Below are positions 42,234 through 50,551 of a stretch of 64,000 nucleotides of DNA, in pieces. A model generated the notes under the pieces. It was given only the letters and a program-made list of their open reading frames with translations. It was not told where the DNA came from and ran no database searches. The position numbers and the translations under genes are program-made. The first letter of the stretch is position 1. Every line of letters begins with the position of its first letter. This DNA is from Massilia sp. NR 4-1 (GTDB lineage: Bacteria; Pseudomonadota; Gammaproteobacteria; Burkholderiales; Burkholderiaceae_D). The stretch lies in assembly GCF_001191005.1 (NCBI RefSeq), contig NZ_CP012201.1:6138001-6202000 (forward strand). The letters are read 5' to 3'.

Positions 42234-42875
42234 TTAGTGCCAGCTGCGCAGCAGGCCGACGGCCAGGCCTTCGAGCGCGAATTCGTCGGCTTCGGGGTGG
42301 ACGGTGATGATCTTGAAGTCGGGATTCTCGGGCAGCAGTTCGATGGTGCTGCCGGTCTTGCGGTAGCGCTTGACCGTCACTTCGCTGCCGATGCGGGCCA
42401 CCACGATCTGGCCGTTCTTGGCGCTATCGACTTTTTTCACGGCCAGCAAGTCGCCATCCATGATGCCGATATCGCGCATCGATTCGCCGCGCACCTTGAG
42501 CAGGAAGTCGGGCTTGGCCGAGAACAGGGCCGGGTCGACGTTGTAGCTGGTTTCCAGGTTTTCCTGCGCCAGGATGGGCGAGCCGGCGGCCACGCGGCCG
42601 ATGAGCGGCAGGGCCAGCAGCGGCGTGGCGGGCGCGGCCGGGGCGGCCGGCGCGTCGGCATGGCTGCCCAGCAGGCGGATACCGCGCGAGGTGCCGGCCG
42701 TGATTTCGATGGCGCCCTTGCGCGCCAGCGCCTTCAAATGCTCTTCGGCCGCATTGGCGGACTTGAAGCCCAGCTCGGCCGCAATCTCGGCGCGGGTGGG
42801 CGGGAAGCCGGTATTGGTGATGGCATCCTTGATCAGGTTGAGAATTTGTTCTTGCCTTGCAGTGAGCTTGATCAT
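42234..42875 (-). CDS. lexA: SOS repressor LexA
   Basis: A 213-residue LexA. A winged HTH (MIKLTARQEQILNLIKDAITNTGFPPTRAEIAAELGFKSANAAEEHLKALARKG) is followed by the S24 autoprotease domain: cleavage site Ala97-Gly98 (GRVAAGSP), nucleophile Ser132 (RGESMRDIGIMDGD) and base Lys169 (EVTVKR). An Ala/Pro insertion (72-83) lies between the domains. The start MIKLTARQ is the family start; the frame is open to 42968 but crosses the operators. Two LexA boxes lie directly upstream. Confidence 0.97.
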   Translation of the reverse strand: MIKLTARQEQILNLIKDAITNTGFPPTRAEIAAELGFKSANAAEEHLKALARKGAIEITAGTSRGIRLLGSHADAPAAPAAPATPLLALPLIGRVAAGSPILAQENLETSYNVDPALFSAKPDFLLKVRGESMRDIGIMDGDLLAVKKVDSAKNGQIVVARIGSEVTVKRYRKTGSTIELLPENPDFKIITVHPEADEFALEGLAVGLLRSWH

Positions 42876-42885
42876 GATGCGGTAG

Positions 42886-42901
42886 CTGTGGATATAGACA
42901 G
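42886..42901 (-). promoter_or_regulatory. LexA box 1
   Basis: CTGTGGATATAGACAG fits CTG-N10-CAG; 10 bp upstream of the lexA start codon. Confidence 0.75.
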
Positions 42902-42902
42902 A

Positions 42903-42918
42903 CTGTATTTTTGTACAG
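42903..42918 (-). promoter_or_regulatory. LexA box 2
   Basis: CTGTATTTTTGTACAG fits CTG-N10-CAG and is closer to the consensus than box 1; the two boxes are one base apart. Confidence 0.85.
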
Positions 42919-43010
42919 TGGGGCGCCGATTGCAAGGGAATTTCTTGTTTTTGGCGAAATATTTTCATCTTGCTTCCCTCTGGGGACGTGGCCGGGCGTC
43001 CTGCGGCGGC

Positions 43011-43039
43011 TTGAGTTGGCGCGCAAAAGCTGCTATGCT
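43011..43039 (+). promoter_or_regulatory. Probable promoter of the rpsF cluster
   Basis: TTGAGT (43011-43016), a 17-bp spacer and TATGCT (43034-43039), 74 bp before rpsF. Confidence 0.5.
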
Positions 43040-43113
43040 TGCGGGCTTACCTCTTCCCACACTCGTCTTGACGCCGGGGTGGGCTATTTTTTACAGTCCT
43101 TAAGGGAGTTTTC

Positions 43114-43500
43114 ATGCGTCACTATGAAATCGTATTTATCGTCCATCCGGACCAAAGCGAGCAAGTGCCCGCGATGATCGAACGTTACAAAGCCAGCGTG
43201 ACCTCGCGCGGCGGTAACGTGCACCGCGTGGAAGATTGGGGCCGCCGTCAAATGGCGTACTCGATCCAGAAACTGGCTAAAGCACACTACATCTGCCTGA
43301 ACATCGAGTGCGACAACGAGACCCTGGTCGAACTGGAAACCGCATTCAAATTCAATGATGCCGTGCTGCGTCACCTGACCGTGAAAATGAAGAAAGCGGA
43401 AACCGCTCCTTCGCCGATGATGAAATCGGTACAGCGTGAAGACGCGGCCAAGAGCCATCGCGCCGAAGCCCCAGCCGCTCCTGCTGCCGCCGCTGCTTAA
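43114..43500 (+). CDS. rpsF: 30S ribosomal protein S6
   Basis: A 128-residue S6: MRHYEIVFIVHPDQSEQVPAMIERY at the N terminus, GRRQMAYSIQKLAKAHYICLNIECD in the middle and an Ala/Pro tail after the SHRAEAP segment. TTAAGGGAG precedes the ATG. S6 pairs with S18 on the small subunit platform. First gene of the rpsF-priB-rpsR-rplI cluster. Confidence 0.97.
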   Translation: MRHYEIVFIVHPDQSEQVPAMIERYKASVTSRGGNVHRVEDWGRRQMAYSIQKLAKAHYICLNIECDNETLVELETAFKFNDAVLRHLTVKMKKAETAPSPMMKSVQREDAAKSHRAEAPAAPAAAAA

Positions 43501-43518
43501 TTCTGCCCAGGAAAGCCA

Positions 43519-43809
43519 CTGAACCAGACACAGTTTGTCGCCCTCATCGCCGAACGGGAAATGCTGCGGTATACCCCGGCCGGCCTGCCGATCGTGAATG
43601 CTGTTTTGCAGCACCGTTCGCAGCAGATGGAGGCCGGCATCGCCCGCCTGACCGAGTTTGAAATCGCCGCGGTAGCCGCTGGCGACATTTCGAACCGCTT
43701 CAGCCAGGCCGCCCTCGGGGGCATGTATGAGTTCAGGGGATTTCTGGCCAAGAAAAGCCGCAATAGCAAAAGCCTGGTGTTTCACATCATTGATTTTCGT
43801 GCTGTTTAA
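43519..43809 (+). CDS. priB: Primosomal replication protein N (PriB), probable CTG start
   Basis: A 96-residue single-domain OB-fold protein of the restart primosome. The product from 43519 reads (M)NQTQFVALIAEREMLRYTPAGLPIVNAVLQH, which aligns with the PriB N terminus, and ends YEFRGFLAKKSRNSKSLVFHIIDF. The codon at 43519 is CTG. An in-frame stop lies at 43498, and there is no ATG, GTG or TTG between it and ATG 43561, which would delete the first strand. CCAGGAAAG lies 5-10 bases upstream of CTG. Its place between rpsF and rpsR is conserved. Confidence 0.85.
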   Translation: MNQTQFVALIAEREMLRYTPAGLPIVNAVLQHRSQQMEAGIARLTEFEIAAVAAGDISNRFSQAALGGMYEFRGFLAKKSRNSKSLVFHIIDFRAV

Positions 43810-43839
43810 CAGCGCAATTTTTAAATACAGGAGCCTAAA

Positions 43840-44130
43840 ATGGCATTCGGTAAAAAGTTCGACAAAAACAAGCTCAAGCTGAAAGAAAAGCGTAAGCAAC
43901 AAAACCCTCTGTTCAAGCGTAAGAAGTTCTGCCGCTTCACCGCCGCTGGCGTGGTGCAAGTGGACTACAAAGATGTAGACACGCTGAAAGATTTCATCCA
44001 GGAAAACGGCAAGATCATGCCAGCCCGCCTGACCGGCACCAAGGCGCACTACCAGCGTCAAGTGGACACCGCTATCAAGCGCGCACGCTACCTGGCCCTG
44101 CTGCCTTACACCGATCTGCACCACGCTTAA
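43840..44130 (+). CDS. rpsR: 30S ribosomal protein S18
   Basis: A 96-residue S18 with the typical core KFCRFTAAGVVQVDYKDVDTLKDFIQENGKIMPARLTGTKAHYQRQVDTAIKRARYLALLPY. The N-terminal 25 residues are a Lys-rich extension. TACAGGAGCCT precedes the ATG. Confidence 0.97.
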   Translation: MAFGKKFDKNKLKLKEKRKQQNPLFKRKKFCRFTAAGVVQVDYKDVDTLKDFIQENGKIMPARLTGTKAHYQRQVDTAIKRARYLALLPYTDLHHA

Positions 44131-44161
44131 TTAGCGGTCAGATAAGATCCTGGAGAGAACT

Positions 44162-44614
44162 ATGCAAATCATTCTGTTGGAAAAAGTTGTTAACGTCGGC
44201 AACCTGGGCGACGTGGTGAAAGTCAAGGACGGTTACGCCCGTAACTTCCTGATCCCGCAAAAACTGGCCCGCCGCGCTACCGCTGCCGCCGTGGCTGAAT
44301 TCGAAGTCAAACGCGCCGAACTGGAAAAAGCCGCTGCCGAGAAACTGGCCGCTGCGCAAGCCCAAGGCGAAAAACTGGCTGGCATGACCGTGACCGTGTC
44401 GCAAAAAGCGGGCGTGGACGGCCGTCTGTTCGGTTCCGTGACCAACTTCGACATCGCTGAAGCCCTGAGCAAAGCTGGCTTCGCCGTGGAAAAAGCTGCC
44501 GTGCGCATGCCAACCGGCCCGCTGAAGGTCGTGGGCGAGCACCCAGTGTCCGTGGCACTGCACACCGACGTCGTGGTCGAAGTGACCGTGGCCGTCGTGG
44601 GCGAAGCTGCCTAA
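44162..44614 (+). CDS. rplI: 50S ribosomal protein L9
   Basis: A 150-residue L9: N-terminal MQIILLEKVVNVGNLGDVVKVKDGYARNFLIPQKLARRAT, a long connecting helix, and a C-terminal domain with GRLFGSVTNFDIAEAL. CTGGAGAGAAC precedes the ATG. Last gene of the ribosomal cluster. Confidence 0.97.
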   Translation: MQIILLEKVVNVGNLGDVVKVKDGYARNFLIPQKLARRATAAAVAEFEVKRAELEKAAAEKLAAAQAQGEKLAGMTVTVSQKAGVDGRLFGSVTNFDIAEALSKAGFAVEKAAVRMPTGPLKVVGEHPVSVALHTDVVVEVTVAVVGEAA

Positions 44615-44659
44615 GTCTGGCTGGGATTTTCCTCCGCCAAGACTGTTGCACAAATAAGA

Positions 44660-44683
44660 AAGCCGGGTTCGCCCGGCTTTTTT
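44660..44683 (+). terminator. Intrinsic terminator after rplI
   Basis: AAGCCGGG (44660-44667), a 4-base loop, CCCGGCTT (44672-44679) and a run of T. Confidence 0.92.
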
Positions 44684-44722
44684 ATTGCCAGCAAAAAACC
44701 AAATCCGAGCACCGAACGCAGG

Positions 44723-44728
44723 TATAAT
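44723..44728 (+). promoter_or_regulatory. Possible -10 box of dnaB
   Basis: Exact TATAAT eight bases before the dnaB ATG; no convincing -35 hexamer. If used, the message would be nearly leaderless. Confidence 0.35.
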
Positions 44729-44735
44729 TCGCGCC

Positions 44736-46124
44736 ATGAACGCCGCCCCATCCGACCCGCAAGTCGACTCCCTGCGCATCCCGCCGCATTCCATCGAAGC
44801 AGAACAGTCCGTCATCGGCGGCCTGCTGCGCGATAACGCGGCCTGGGACCGTATTGCGGACTTCATGCACGCGGACGACTTTTACCGCTACGACCACCGC
44901 ATCATCTTCGAACAGATGATCCGCCTGATCAACGCGGGCAAGCCGGCTGACGTCATCACCGTCTTCGAAGCCTTGACCATGCTGGGCAAGGCCGACGAGG
45001 TGGGGGGCTTGGTGTACCTGAACGCAATGGCGCAGAACACGCCGTCGGCGGCGAATATCCGGCGCTACGCCGAGATCGTGCGCGACCGCGGCGTGCTGCG
45101 CAAGCTGATCACGGTGGCCGACGAAATCTCGGGCAACGCCTTCAATCCGCAAGGCAAGGAAGTCAAGCAGATGCTGGACGAGGCGGAGTCGAAGATCTTC
45201 GCCATCGCCGAGCAGGGCGCGCGCGGCTCCTCGGGCTGGACGGCGGTGCAGCCGCTCTTGACCCAGGTGGTCGAGCGCATCGACGAGCTGTACAGCCGCG
45301 AAAGCACCAGCGAGATCACGGGCGTGCCGACCGGCTTCATCGATCTGGACCGCATGACCTCGGGCCTGCAGCCGGGCGACCTGGTGATCGTGGCCGGCCG
45401 TCCGTCGATGGGTAAAACGGCGTTCTCGGTGAATATCGGCGAGAACGTGGCGATCGAAGCGGGCTTGCCGGTGGCCGTGTTCTCGATGGAGATGGGCGGC
45501 GCCCAGCTGGCCATGCGTATGCTCGGTTCGGTCGGCCAGCTCGACCAGCACCGCCTGCGGACCGGCAAGCTGATCGACGAGGATTGGCCGCGCTTGACGC
45601 ACGCCATCCAGAAGATGAATGAAGCCCAGCTGTATATCGACGAGACGCCGGCGCTGAACCCGATCGAGATGCGCGCCCGCGCCCGCCGTCTGGCGCGCCA
45701 GTGCGGCAAGCTCGGCCTGATCATCGTCGACTACCTGCAGCTGATGACCGGTAGCCAGGCGGGCGATAACCGCGCCGCCGAGATTTCCGAGATTTCGCGG
45801 AGCTTGAAAGGCCTGGCCAAGGAACTGCATTGCCCGGTCATCGCGCTGTCCCAGCTGAACCGCTCGCTGGAGCAGCGTCCCAACAAACGTCCCGTGATGT
45901 CCGACTTGCGCGAATCCGGCGCTATCGAACAGGATGCGGACGTCATCATCTTCCTGTACCGCGACGAGGTGTACAACCCCGATTCGCCGGACAAGGGGAC
46001 CGCCGAGATCATTATCGGCAAACAGCGTAACGGTCCTATCGGCGCGATCCGTCTGACATGGATGGGCATGTATACCAAGTTTGGCAATTACAGCGGCAAT
46101 CTGTCCATCTATCAGGGCGACTAA
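44736..46124 (+). CDS. dnaB: Replicative DNA helicase DnaB
   Basis: A 462-residue DnaB. The N-terminal primase-binding domain (PPHSIEAEQSVIGGLLRDNAAWD) and linker are followed by the RecA-like domain: Walker A GRPSMGKTAFSVNI, Walker B LGLIIVDYLQLM, and SQLNRSLEQRPNKRPVMSDLRESGAIEQDADVIIFLYRDEVYN. No intein is present. The start fits the family N terminus just after the TATAAT element. Confidence 0.97.
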   Translation: MNAAPSDPQVDSLRIPPHSIEAEQSVIGGLLRDNAAWDRIADFMHADDFYRYDHRIIFEQMIRLINAGKPADVITVFEALTMLGKADEVGGLVYLNAMAQNTPSAANIRRYAEIVRDRGVLRKLITVADEISGNAFNPQGKEVKQMLDEAESKIFAIAEQGARGSSGWTAVQPLLTQVVERIDELYSRESTSEITGVPTGFIDLDRMTSGLQPGDLVIVAGRPSMGKTAFSVNIGENVAIEAGLPVAVFSMEMGGAQLAMRMLGSVGQLDQHRLRTGKLIDEDWPRLTHAIQKMNEAQLYIDETPALNPIEMRARARRLARQCGKLGLIIVDYLQLMTGSQAGDNRAAEISEISRSLKGLAKELHCPVIALSQLNRSLEQRPNKRPVMSDLRESGAIEQDADVIIFLYRDEVYNPDSPDKGTAEIIIGKQRNGPIGAIRLTWMGMYTKFGNYSGNLSIYQGD

Positions 46125-46188
46125 TACCCCCAGGCGGCCATGGACGGCGGCCTGTAGCAGTAAAACGAATCAACCAACGGAGAATAAA

Positions 46189-46815
46189 ATGTTTGGACGC
46201 TTGATGCCCACCGAGGGCAAGTTCTTTGATCTGTTCAACCAGCACGCCGAACTGTGCGTGAAGGGCGCGAAAGAGATGCTCGGTCTGATGACCAATTTCG
46301 ACGACCTGGAGAACCGCGTACACGCCATCGAAAGTATCGAAAAACAGGCCGACAAGATCACCTATACCTGCGTCGACCTGCTGCACAAGACCTTCATCAC
46401 CCCGATCGACCGCGACGACATCCACAAGCTGATCACGCGCATGGACGACATCCTGGACTTGATGGAAGACGCCGGCCAGACCGTGTCGCTGTACGACCTG
46501 CACTCCGTGACCCCGGAAGCCAAACGCCTGGCCGAACTGGTGCTGGCTTGCACCGAGAAGGTCAAGGAAGCCGTGGCCCTGCTGCACAATATGGACAATG
46601 CGCGCCAGATCGTCGCCATCTGCGAAGAGATCGACCGCCTGGAATCGGACGCCGACCACGTGATGCGCGCCGCCATGTCCAAGCTGTTCCGCGACGAGCC
46701 GGACGTGCGCAACCTGATCAAGATGAAAGCCATCTACGAAATCCTGGAAACGGTCACCGACCGCTGCGAGGACGTGGCCAATATCATCGAAGGCATCATC
46801 GTCGAGAACGCATAA
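46189..46815 (+). CDS. DUF47 / PhoU-like regulator of phosphate transport
   Basis: A 208-residue helical protein of the DUF47 (YkaA, Pit accessory) family: MFGRLMPTEGKFFDLFNQHAELCVKGA at the start, with ExxxD metal-binding patterns in IESIEKQADKITYTC and EEIDRLESDADHVM as in PhoU. It lies 36 bp before the PiT transporter gene, the usual partner, and is thought to modulate it. AACGGAGAATAAA precedes the ATG. Confidence 0.93.
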   Translation: MFGRLMPTEGKFFDLFNQHAELCVKGAKEMLGLMTNFDDLENRVHAIESIEKQADKITYTCVDLLHKTFITPIDRDDIHKLITRMDDILDLMEDAGQTVSLYDLHSVTPEAKRLAELVLACTEKVKEAVALLHNMDNARQIVAICEEIDRLESDADHVMRAAMSKLFRDEPDVRNLIKMKAIYEILETVTDRCEDVANIIEGIIVENA

Positions 46816-46851
46816 GCACGCGCCTGTCCTGAAAAGCTAAAAAAGATAACC

Positions 46852-47862
46852 ATGCAAACCCTCCAAATCAGCATCTATGCGCTGGCCTTGTTGATCTTCC
46901 TGGCGCTGGTGTTTGACTTCATGAACGGCTTCCATGATGCGGCCAATGCAATCGCCACGGTGGTCTCCACCGGCGTGCTGAAACCGCAGACCGCAGTGGC
47001 GATGGCGGCCTTCTTCAACTTCATTGCCATCTTCATCGTCGGCCTGAAAGTGGCGACGACCATCGGCAAGGGCACCATCGATCCGGCCGTGGTCGACCAT
47101 TATGTGATCTTTGGCGCGCTGGTGGGCGCCATCGTGTGGAATTTGATCACCTGGTACTACGGCATTCCATCCTCGTCCTCGCACGCCCTGATCGGCGGCC
47201 TGGTGGGCGCGGCGGTGGCCAAGTCCGGTACCGGCGCCCTGATCTCCGGCGGCCTGATCAAGACCGTCACCTTCATCGTGCTGGCGCCGCTGCTGGGCTT
47301 CGTGCTCGGTTCGGTCATCATGCTGATCGTCTCCTGGATCTTCGTGAAATCCACGCCGCGCAAGATCGACGGCTGGTTCCGCCGCCTGCAGCTGGCCTCG
47401 GCCGCCGGCTACAGCCTGGGCCACGGCGGCAACGATGCGCAGAAAACCATGGGCATCATCTGGATGCTGCTGATCGCTTCCGGCCATGTCGCCGCCAGCG
47501 ACGCCACGCCGCCGACCTGGGTCATCGTTTCCTGCTACGCGGCGATCAGCTTCGGCACCCTGTTTGGCGGCTGGCGCATCGTGAAAACCATGGGCCAGAA
47601 GATCACCAAGCTGAAACCGGTGGGCGGCTTCTGCGCCGAAACCGGCGGCGCCATCACCTTGCTGATGGCTTCGTTCTGGGGCGTGCCGGTCTCGACCACC
47701 CACACCATCACCGGCGCGATTGTCGGCGTCGGCTCGGCGCAAAAGATGTCCGCCGTGCGCTGGGGCGTGGCCGGCAACATCGTCTGGGCCTGGATCTTCA
47801 CCATTCCCGCGTCCGCCTTCGTGGCCGCGATCGCCTGGTGGATCGGCACCCACATCATGTAA
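46852..47862 (+). CDS. PiT-family inorganic phosphate permease
   Basis: A 336-residue low-affinity phosphate transporter with about ten hydrophobic helices. The two inverted PiT signatures are DFMNGFHDAANAIATVVST near the N terminus and SLGHGGNDAQKTMGIIWM in the second half; GVPVSTTHTITGAIVGVG also fits. It forms a two-gene unit with the DUF47 gene and is followed by a terminator. Confidence 0.95.
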   Translation: MQTLQISIYALALLIFLALVFDFMNGFHDAANAIATVVSTGVLKPQTAVAMAAFFNFIAIFIVGLKVATTIGKGTIDPAVVDHYVIFGALVGAIVWNLITWYYGIPSSSSHALIGGLVGAAVAKSGTGALISGGLIKTVTFIVLAPLLGFVLGSVIMLIVSWIFVKSTPRKIDGWFRRLQLASAAGYSLGHGGNDAQKTMGIIWMLLIASGHVAASDATPPTWVIVSCYAAISFGTLFGGWRIVKTMGQKITKLKPVGGFCAETGGAITLLMASFWGVPVSTTHTITGAIVGVGSAQKMSAVRWGVAGNIVWAWIFTIPASAFVAAIAWWIGTHIM

Positions 47863-47885
47863 GCAGCCGGCATCGGTGCAGAAAA

Positions 47886-47910
47886 GGGAGTCTTCGGACT
47901 CCCTTTTTTT
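47886..47910 (+). terminator. Intrinsic terminator after the PiT gene
   Basis: GGGAGTC, a TTCG tetraloop, GACTCCC and seven T, 24 bp past the stop codon. Confidence 0.95.
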
Positions 47911-47918
47911 CATCCCTA

Positions 47919-47972
47919 CAGCCCAGCCCGTGTCCACTTTGGTGTCAGGCGCCAGGGTGGACACGGGCCATG
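47919..47972. repeat. Interspersed hairpin repeat, copy 5
   Basis: Arms CCCGTGTCCAC (47927-47937) and GTGGACACGGG (47957-47967) with centre TGG-tgtcaggcg-CCA. The outer sequence CAGCCCAGCCCGTGTCC is the same as in copies 2 and 3. It lies between the convergent PiT and 311-aa genes, beside an ordinary terminator. Confidence 0.75.
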
Positions 47973-47984
47973 CCGTAACTCGCC

Positions 47985-48920
47985 TTAGTGGCTGCCGTAG
48001 ACGATTTTGTCGTCGACCATATAGAGCTGGCAGGCACGGTGGGCGTAGTCCTGGCACAGCTGGAGGGCGCGGGCGCGCGGGTCGCTAGGCAGTGCGGGAT
48101 TTTCGGGACGGGTGCCGGCGACGGAGACGGAATAGCCGTTGTCGGAAATGGCGAAGGCGCGCGGCAGCGGTTTTTGCAGGAAGAGGCGGAAGCGTTCCTG
48201 CCCCTTGGGCGAGAGGTTCGGCACCGGGTCGTCCACCGTCAGCGGCGCGAACGGCAGCGTGAGCGCGACCGGCAGGGCCGGCTGGCCGAGCAGTTCGTGC
48301 GAGAGCTGTTCGCCGCAGGCTTCGGACAGGGCGGCCAGCGCGCGTTTCAGGCGCGCGGCCTGGTTGGCCAGCATCTCGTCGTAGGTGGGCGGTTGCAGCT
48401 TGCGGTCGCTCTGGGCCTGGCAGTTGGCGTTGGCCACGACTTTTTTCGTGGCGCTGTCGATCAACTTGGCGCGCGCTCCGTACTCGACCTGGTAGTGGCT
48501 GGTGTCCAGGCCCAGGTAGGCGAATTTCCAGCTGCCCTGGACGTCGACCAGCAGCCGGCCGTCCGGCGCCGGTGCGGCAAGGGCGGCGTTATCGCTGTCG
48601 TCCAGGGCCAGCGCCTGGGGCGCGGCGAGCATGCCATAGCTGGTGGCCAGGCGTTGGGCCAGCGTGCGGCTTAGGCGCGGCGTGGGATCGTCAATCTGGT
48701 TGTCGGCCACCAGCTTGTCGCCGCTGGAGACGCTGGACAGGGCGCCGAACACGCCAAACAGCGCATTGCCGGCGGAGAAGGCGGTAAAGCGGGGCGCCGG
48801 GCGCTGTGTCGGCTGCACGGTCTGGCCGCCGAGCGTGGCGGCAAATTGCGGATCGAGGGCGGTAGCGCCGGCACTTTGGCTGGCACCCAGCAGCAGGGCG
48901 AGGAGGGTGAATGGTTTCAT
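47985..48920 (-). CDS. Secreted hypothetical protein, 311 aa
   Basis: Not recognised. A signal peptide (MKPFTLLALLLGASQSAGATA) leads to a soluble protein with no membrane segment. The first two thirds describe a domain with LVDVQGSWKFAYLGLDTSHYQVEYGARAKLIDSATKKVVANANC. The last 80 residues (ERFRLFLQKPLPRAFAIS, LQLCQDYAHRACQLYMVDDKIVYG) contain paired Cys and look like a separate small module seen at the ends of other exported burkholderial proteins; that comparison is from memory. It is divergent from the XRE regulator. Confidence 0.72.
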   Translation of the reverse strand: MKPFTLLALLLGASQSAGATALDPQFAATLGGQTVQPTQRPAPRFTAFSAGNALFGVFGALSSVSSGDKLVADNQIDDPTPRLSRTLAQRLATSYGMLAAPQALALDDSDNAALAAPAPDGRLLVDVQGSWKFAYLGLDTSHYQVEYGARAKLIDSATKKVVANANCQAQSDRKLQPPTYDEMLANQAARLKRALAALSEACGEQLSHELLGQPALPVALTLPFAPLTVDDPVPNLSPKGQERFRLFLQKPLPRAFAISDNGYSVSVAGTRPENPALPSDPRARALQLCQDYAHRACQLYMVDDKIVYGSH

Positions 48921-48981
48921 GCGCCAATGCTGTCATATTGTCATTATCAAATCAATATCTCATGGCTGGACTTGTATGAAT

Positions 48982-48995
48982 TCTCATATTTGAGA
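48982..48995. promoter_or_regulatory. Small inverted repeat upstream of the XRE-cupin gene
   Basis: TCTCATATTTGAGA (5-bp arms TCTCA/TGAGA, 4-bp centre) in the 88-bp AT-rich gap between two divergent genes; a possible autoregulatory operator. Confidence 0.4.
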
Positions 48996-49023
48996 TAGTA
49001 TCTCCAATATGGGAAATGCAAAC

Positions 49024-49572
49024 ATGGAAGAACGACTGGTGCAGCGGCTGGCGGGGCTGCGCGAGGCGCGCGGCTGGTCGCTGGAGGAATTGGCGGCGGC
49101 GAGCGGGATCAGCCGCGCCACCTTGTCGCGCCTGGAACGCGGCGAGAGCAGTCCGACGGCGGCCCTGCTGGGCAAGCTGTGCGCGGTGTATGGCATGCCG
49201 ATGTCGCGCCTGATCGCCGAGGCCGAGGCGCAGCCGGCGCAGCTGATCCGCTCCTCCGAGCAGCCCGAATGGCGCGATCCGGCGACGGGCTTCGTGCGGC
49301 GCATGCTCTCGCCGCCGGCGCGCGGCTTCGGCGCGGAGCTGATCGAGGGCCATCTGCCGGCCGGCGCCGTCATCGACTACGAGCAGCCGCCGGTACGCGG
49401 CATGGAGCAGCATCTGTGGATGCTGGGCGGGGTGCTCGATTACACGCTGGAGGGCGAGGTCTATCGCCTGCAGCCGGGCGACTGCCTGCGCTTCCACCTG
49501 TTTGGTCCCACCCGTTTTTCCTGTCCCGGCCCGGCCGACGCCCACTACCTGATAGCCATATGCGAACCGTAG
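49024..49572 (+). CDS. XRE-family regulator with C-terminal cupin domain
   Basis: A regulator of about 182 residues. The HTH_3 domain is at the N terminus (LAGLREARGWSLEELAAASGISRATLSRLERGESSPTAALLGKLCAVY), and a cupin beta-barrel fills the second half (EQHLWMLGGVLDYTLEGEVYRLQPGDCLRFHLFGPTRFSCPG), a fold that may sense a small ligand. ATG 49024 gives the usual family start MEERL; ATG 49009 is also possible and would be almost leaderless. It overlaps the acetyltransferase gene by 13 bp, so it likely controls that gene. Confidence 0.9.
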   Translation: MEERLVQRLAGLREARGWSLEELAAASGISRATLSRLERGESSPTAALLGKLCAVYGMPMSRLIAEAEAQPAQLIRSSEQPEWRDPATGFVRRMLSPPARGFGAELIEGHLPAGAVIDYEQPPVRGMEQHLWMLGGVLDYTLEGEVYRLQPGDCLRFHLFGPTRFSCPGPADAHYLIAICEP

Positions 49573-50543
49573 AAGAACTGGATGGCGCCGGCCTGCGCGC
49601 CAATCTCGACGCCCTGGCCGAGGTGCTGCACGACTGCGTGCGGCACGGCGCCAGCGTCGGCTTTGTCTTCCCCTTCACGCTGGACGATGCGCGCCGCTTC
49701 TGGCGCGAACTGGCGCCGCAGATCGAGAGCGGCGCGCGCAAGCTGCTGGTGGCGCGCGATGCCGATGGCGTCGTCTGCGCGACGGTGCAACTGGGCCTGG
49801 CGATGCCGCCGAATGGCCGCCACCGTGCCGACGTCAACAAGATGCTGGTGCATACGCGGGCGCGCCGCCGTGGCTTGGCCGGCATGCTGCTGGCGGCGGC
49901 CGAGGACCATGCGCGCGCCTTGGGCCGCAGCCTGCTGGTGCTTGATACCTGGAGCGGCAGTCCAGCCGAGGATTTGTACCGCAAGCAGGGCTACCAGCTA
50001 TGCGGCCAGATTCCGCAATACGCGCTGGCGGCCGAAGGCGGCCTCGGTGCGACCACGGTGATGTACAAACTGCTGGCGCCGGCTGTGCAAGTGGGCGAGG
50101 AAGACCCGTCTTCGGATGAGGCCCGCCTGCTGCTCGAAGAGTTGTCCGTCGCGCTGGCCGGGATCACGGGCGACAGCGGCGCCGCCTCGTTCAGCGTGGA
50201 CGATGTGCGCGGCGCCGGCGGCCGCTTCGTGGTGGCGCGCGATGCCCAGGGCAGGGCGCTTGGCTGCGGCGCCATTCGTCCTTTGCAGGATGGTGTGGCG
50301 GAGCTGAAACGCATGTACGCCCGTCCCGGCACGCGCGGCGTGGGCAGTGCCGTGCTGGCGCATCTGGAGCAGGCCGCCGCCGATCTCGGCTACCGCGCGC
50401 TCTGGCTGGAAACACGGCTCGTCAACAGCCGTGCCGTCGGCTTCTATGCGGCGCGCGGCTATCTGCGCATTCCCAACTTCGGCAAATACGTGGGCAACAG
50501 CGCCGCCGTCTGCATGGCAAAGCGGCTGATAAAGTCAGAGTAG
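49560..50543 (+). CDS. Tandem GNAT acetyltransferase
   Basis: A 327-residue protein with two GNAT domains. The first (about 1-165) has the acetyl-CoA loop VHTRARRRGLAGMLLAAAEDHARALG and DTWSGSPAEDLYRKQGYQ. The second (about 180-327) has MYARPGTRGVGSAVLAHLEQAAADLGYRALWLET and NSRAVGFYAARGYLRIP. The short join (LLAPAVQVGEEDPSSDE) suggests a fusion of two genes. The start lies inside the regulator gene. GNAT enzymes acetylate amino groups on small molecules or proteins; the substrates here are unknown. Confidence 0.88.
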   Translation: MRTVEELDGAGLRANLDALAEVLHDCVRHGASVGFVFPFTLDDARRFWRELAPQIESGARKLLVARDADGVVCATVQLGLAMPPNGRHRADVNKMLVHTRARRRGLAGMLLAAAEDHARALGRSLLVLDTWSGSPAEDLYRKQGYQLCGQIPQYALAAEGGLGATTVMYKLLAPAVQVGEEDPSSDEARLLLEELSVALAGITGDSGAASFSVDDVRGAGGRFVVARDAQGRALGCGAIRPLQDGVAELKRMYARPGTRGVGSAVLAHLEQAAADLGYRALWLETRLVNSRAVGFYAARGYLRIPNFGKYVGNSAAVCMAKRLIKSE

Positions 50544-50551
50544 ACGCAGGC

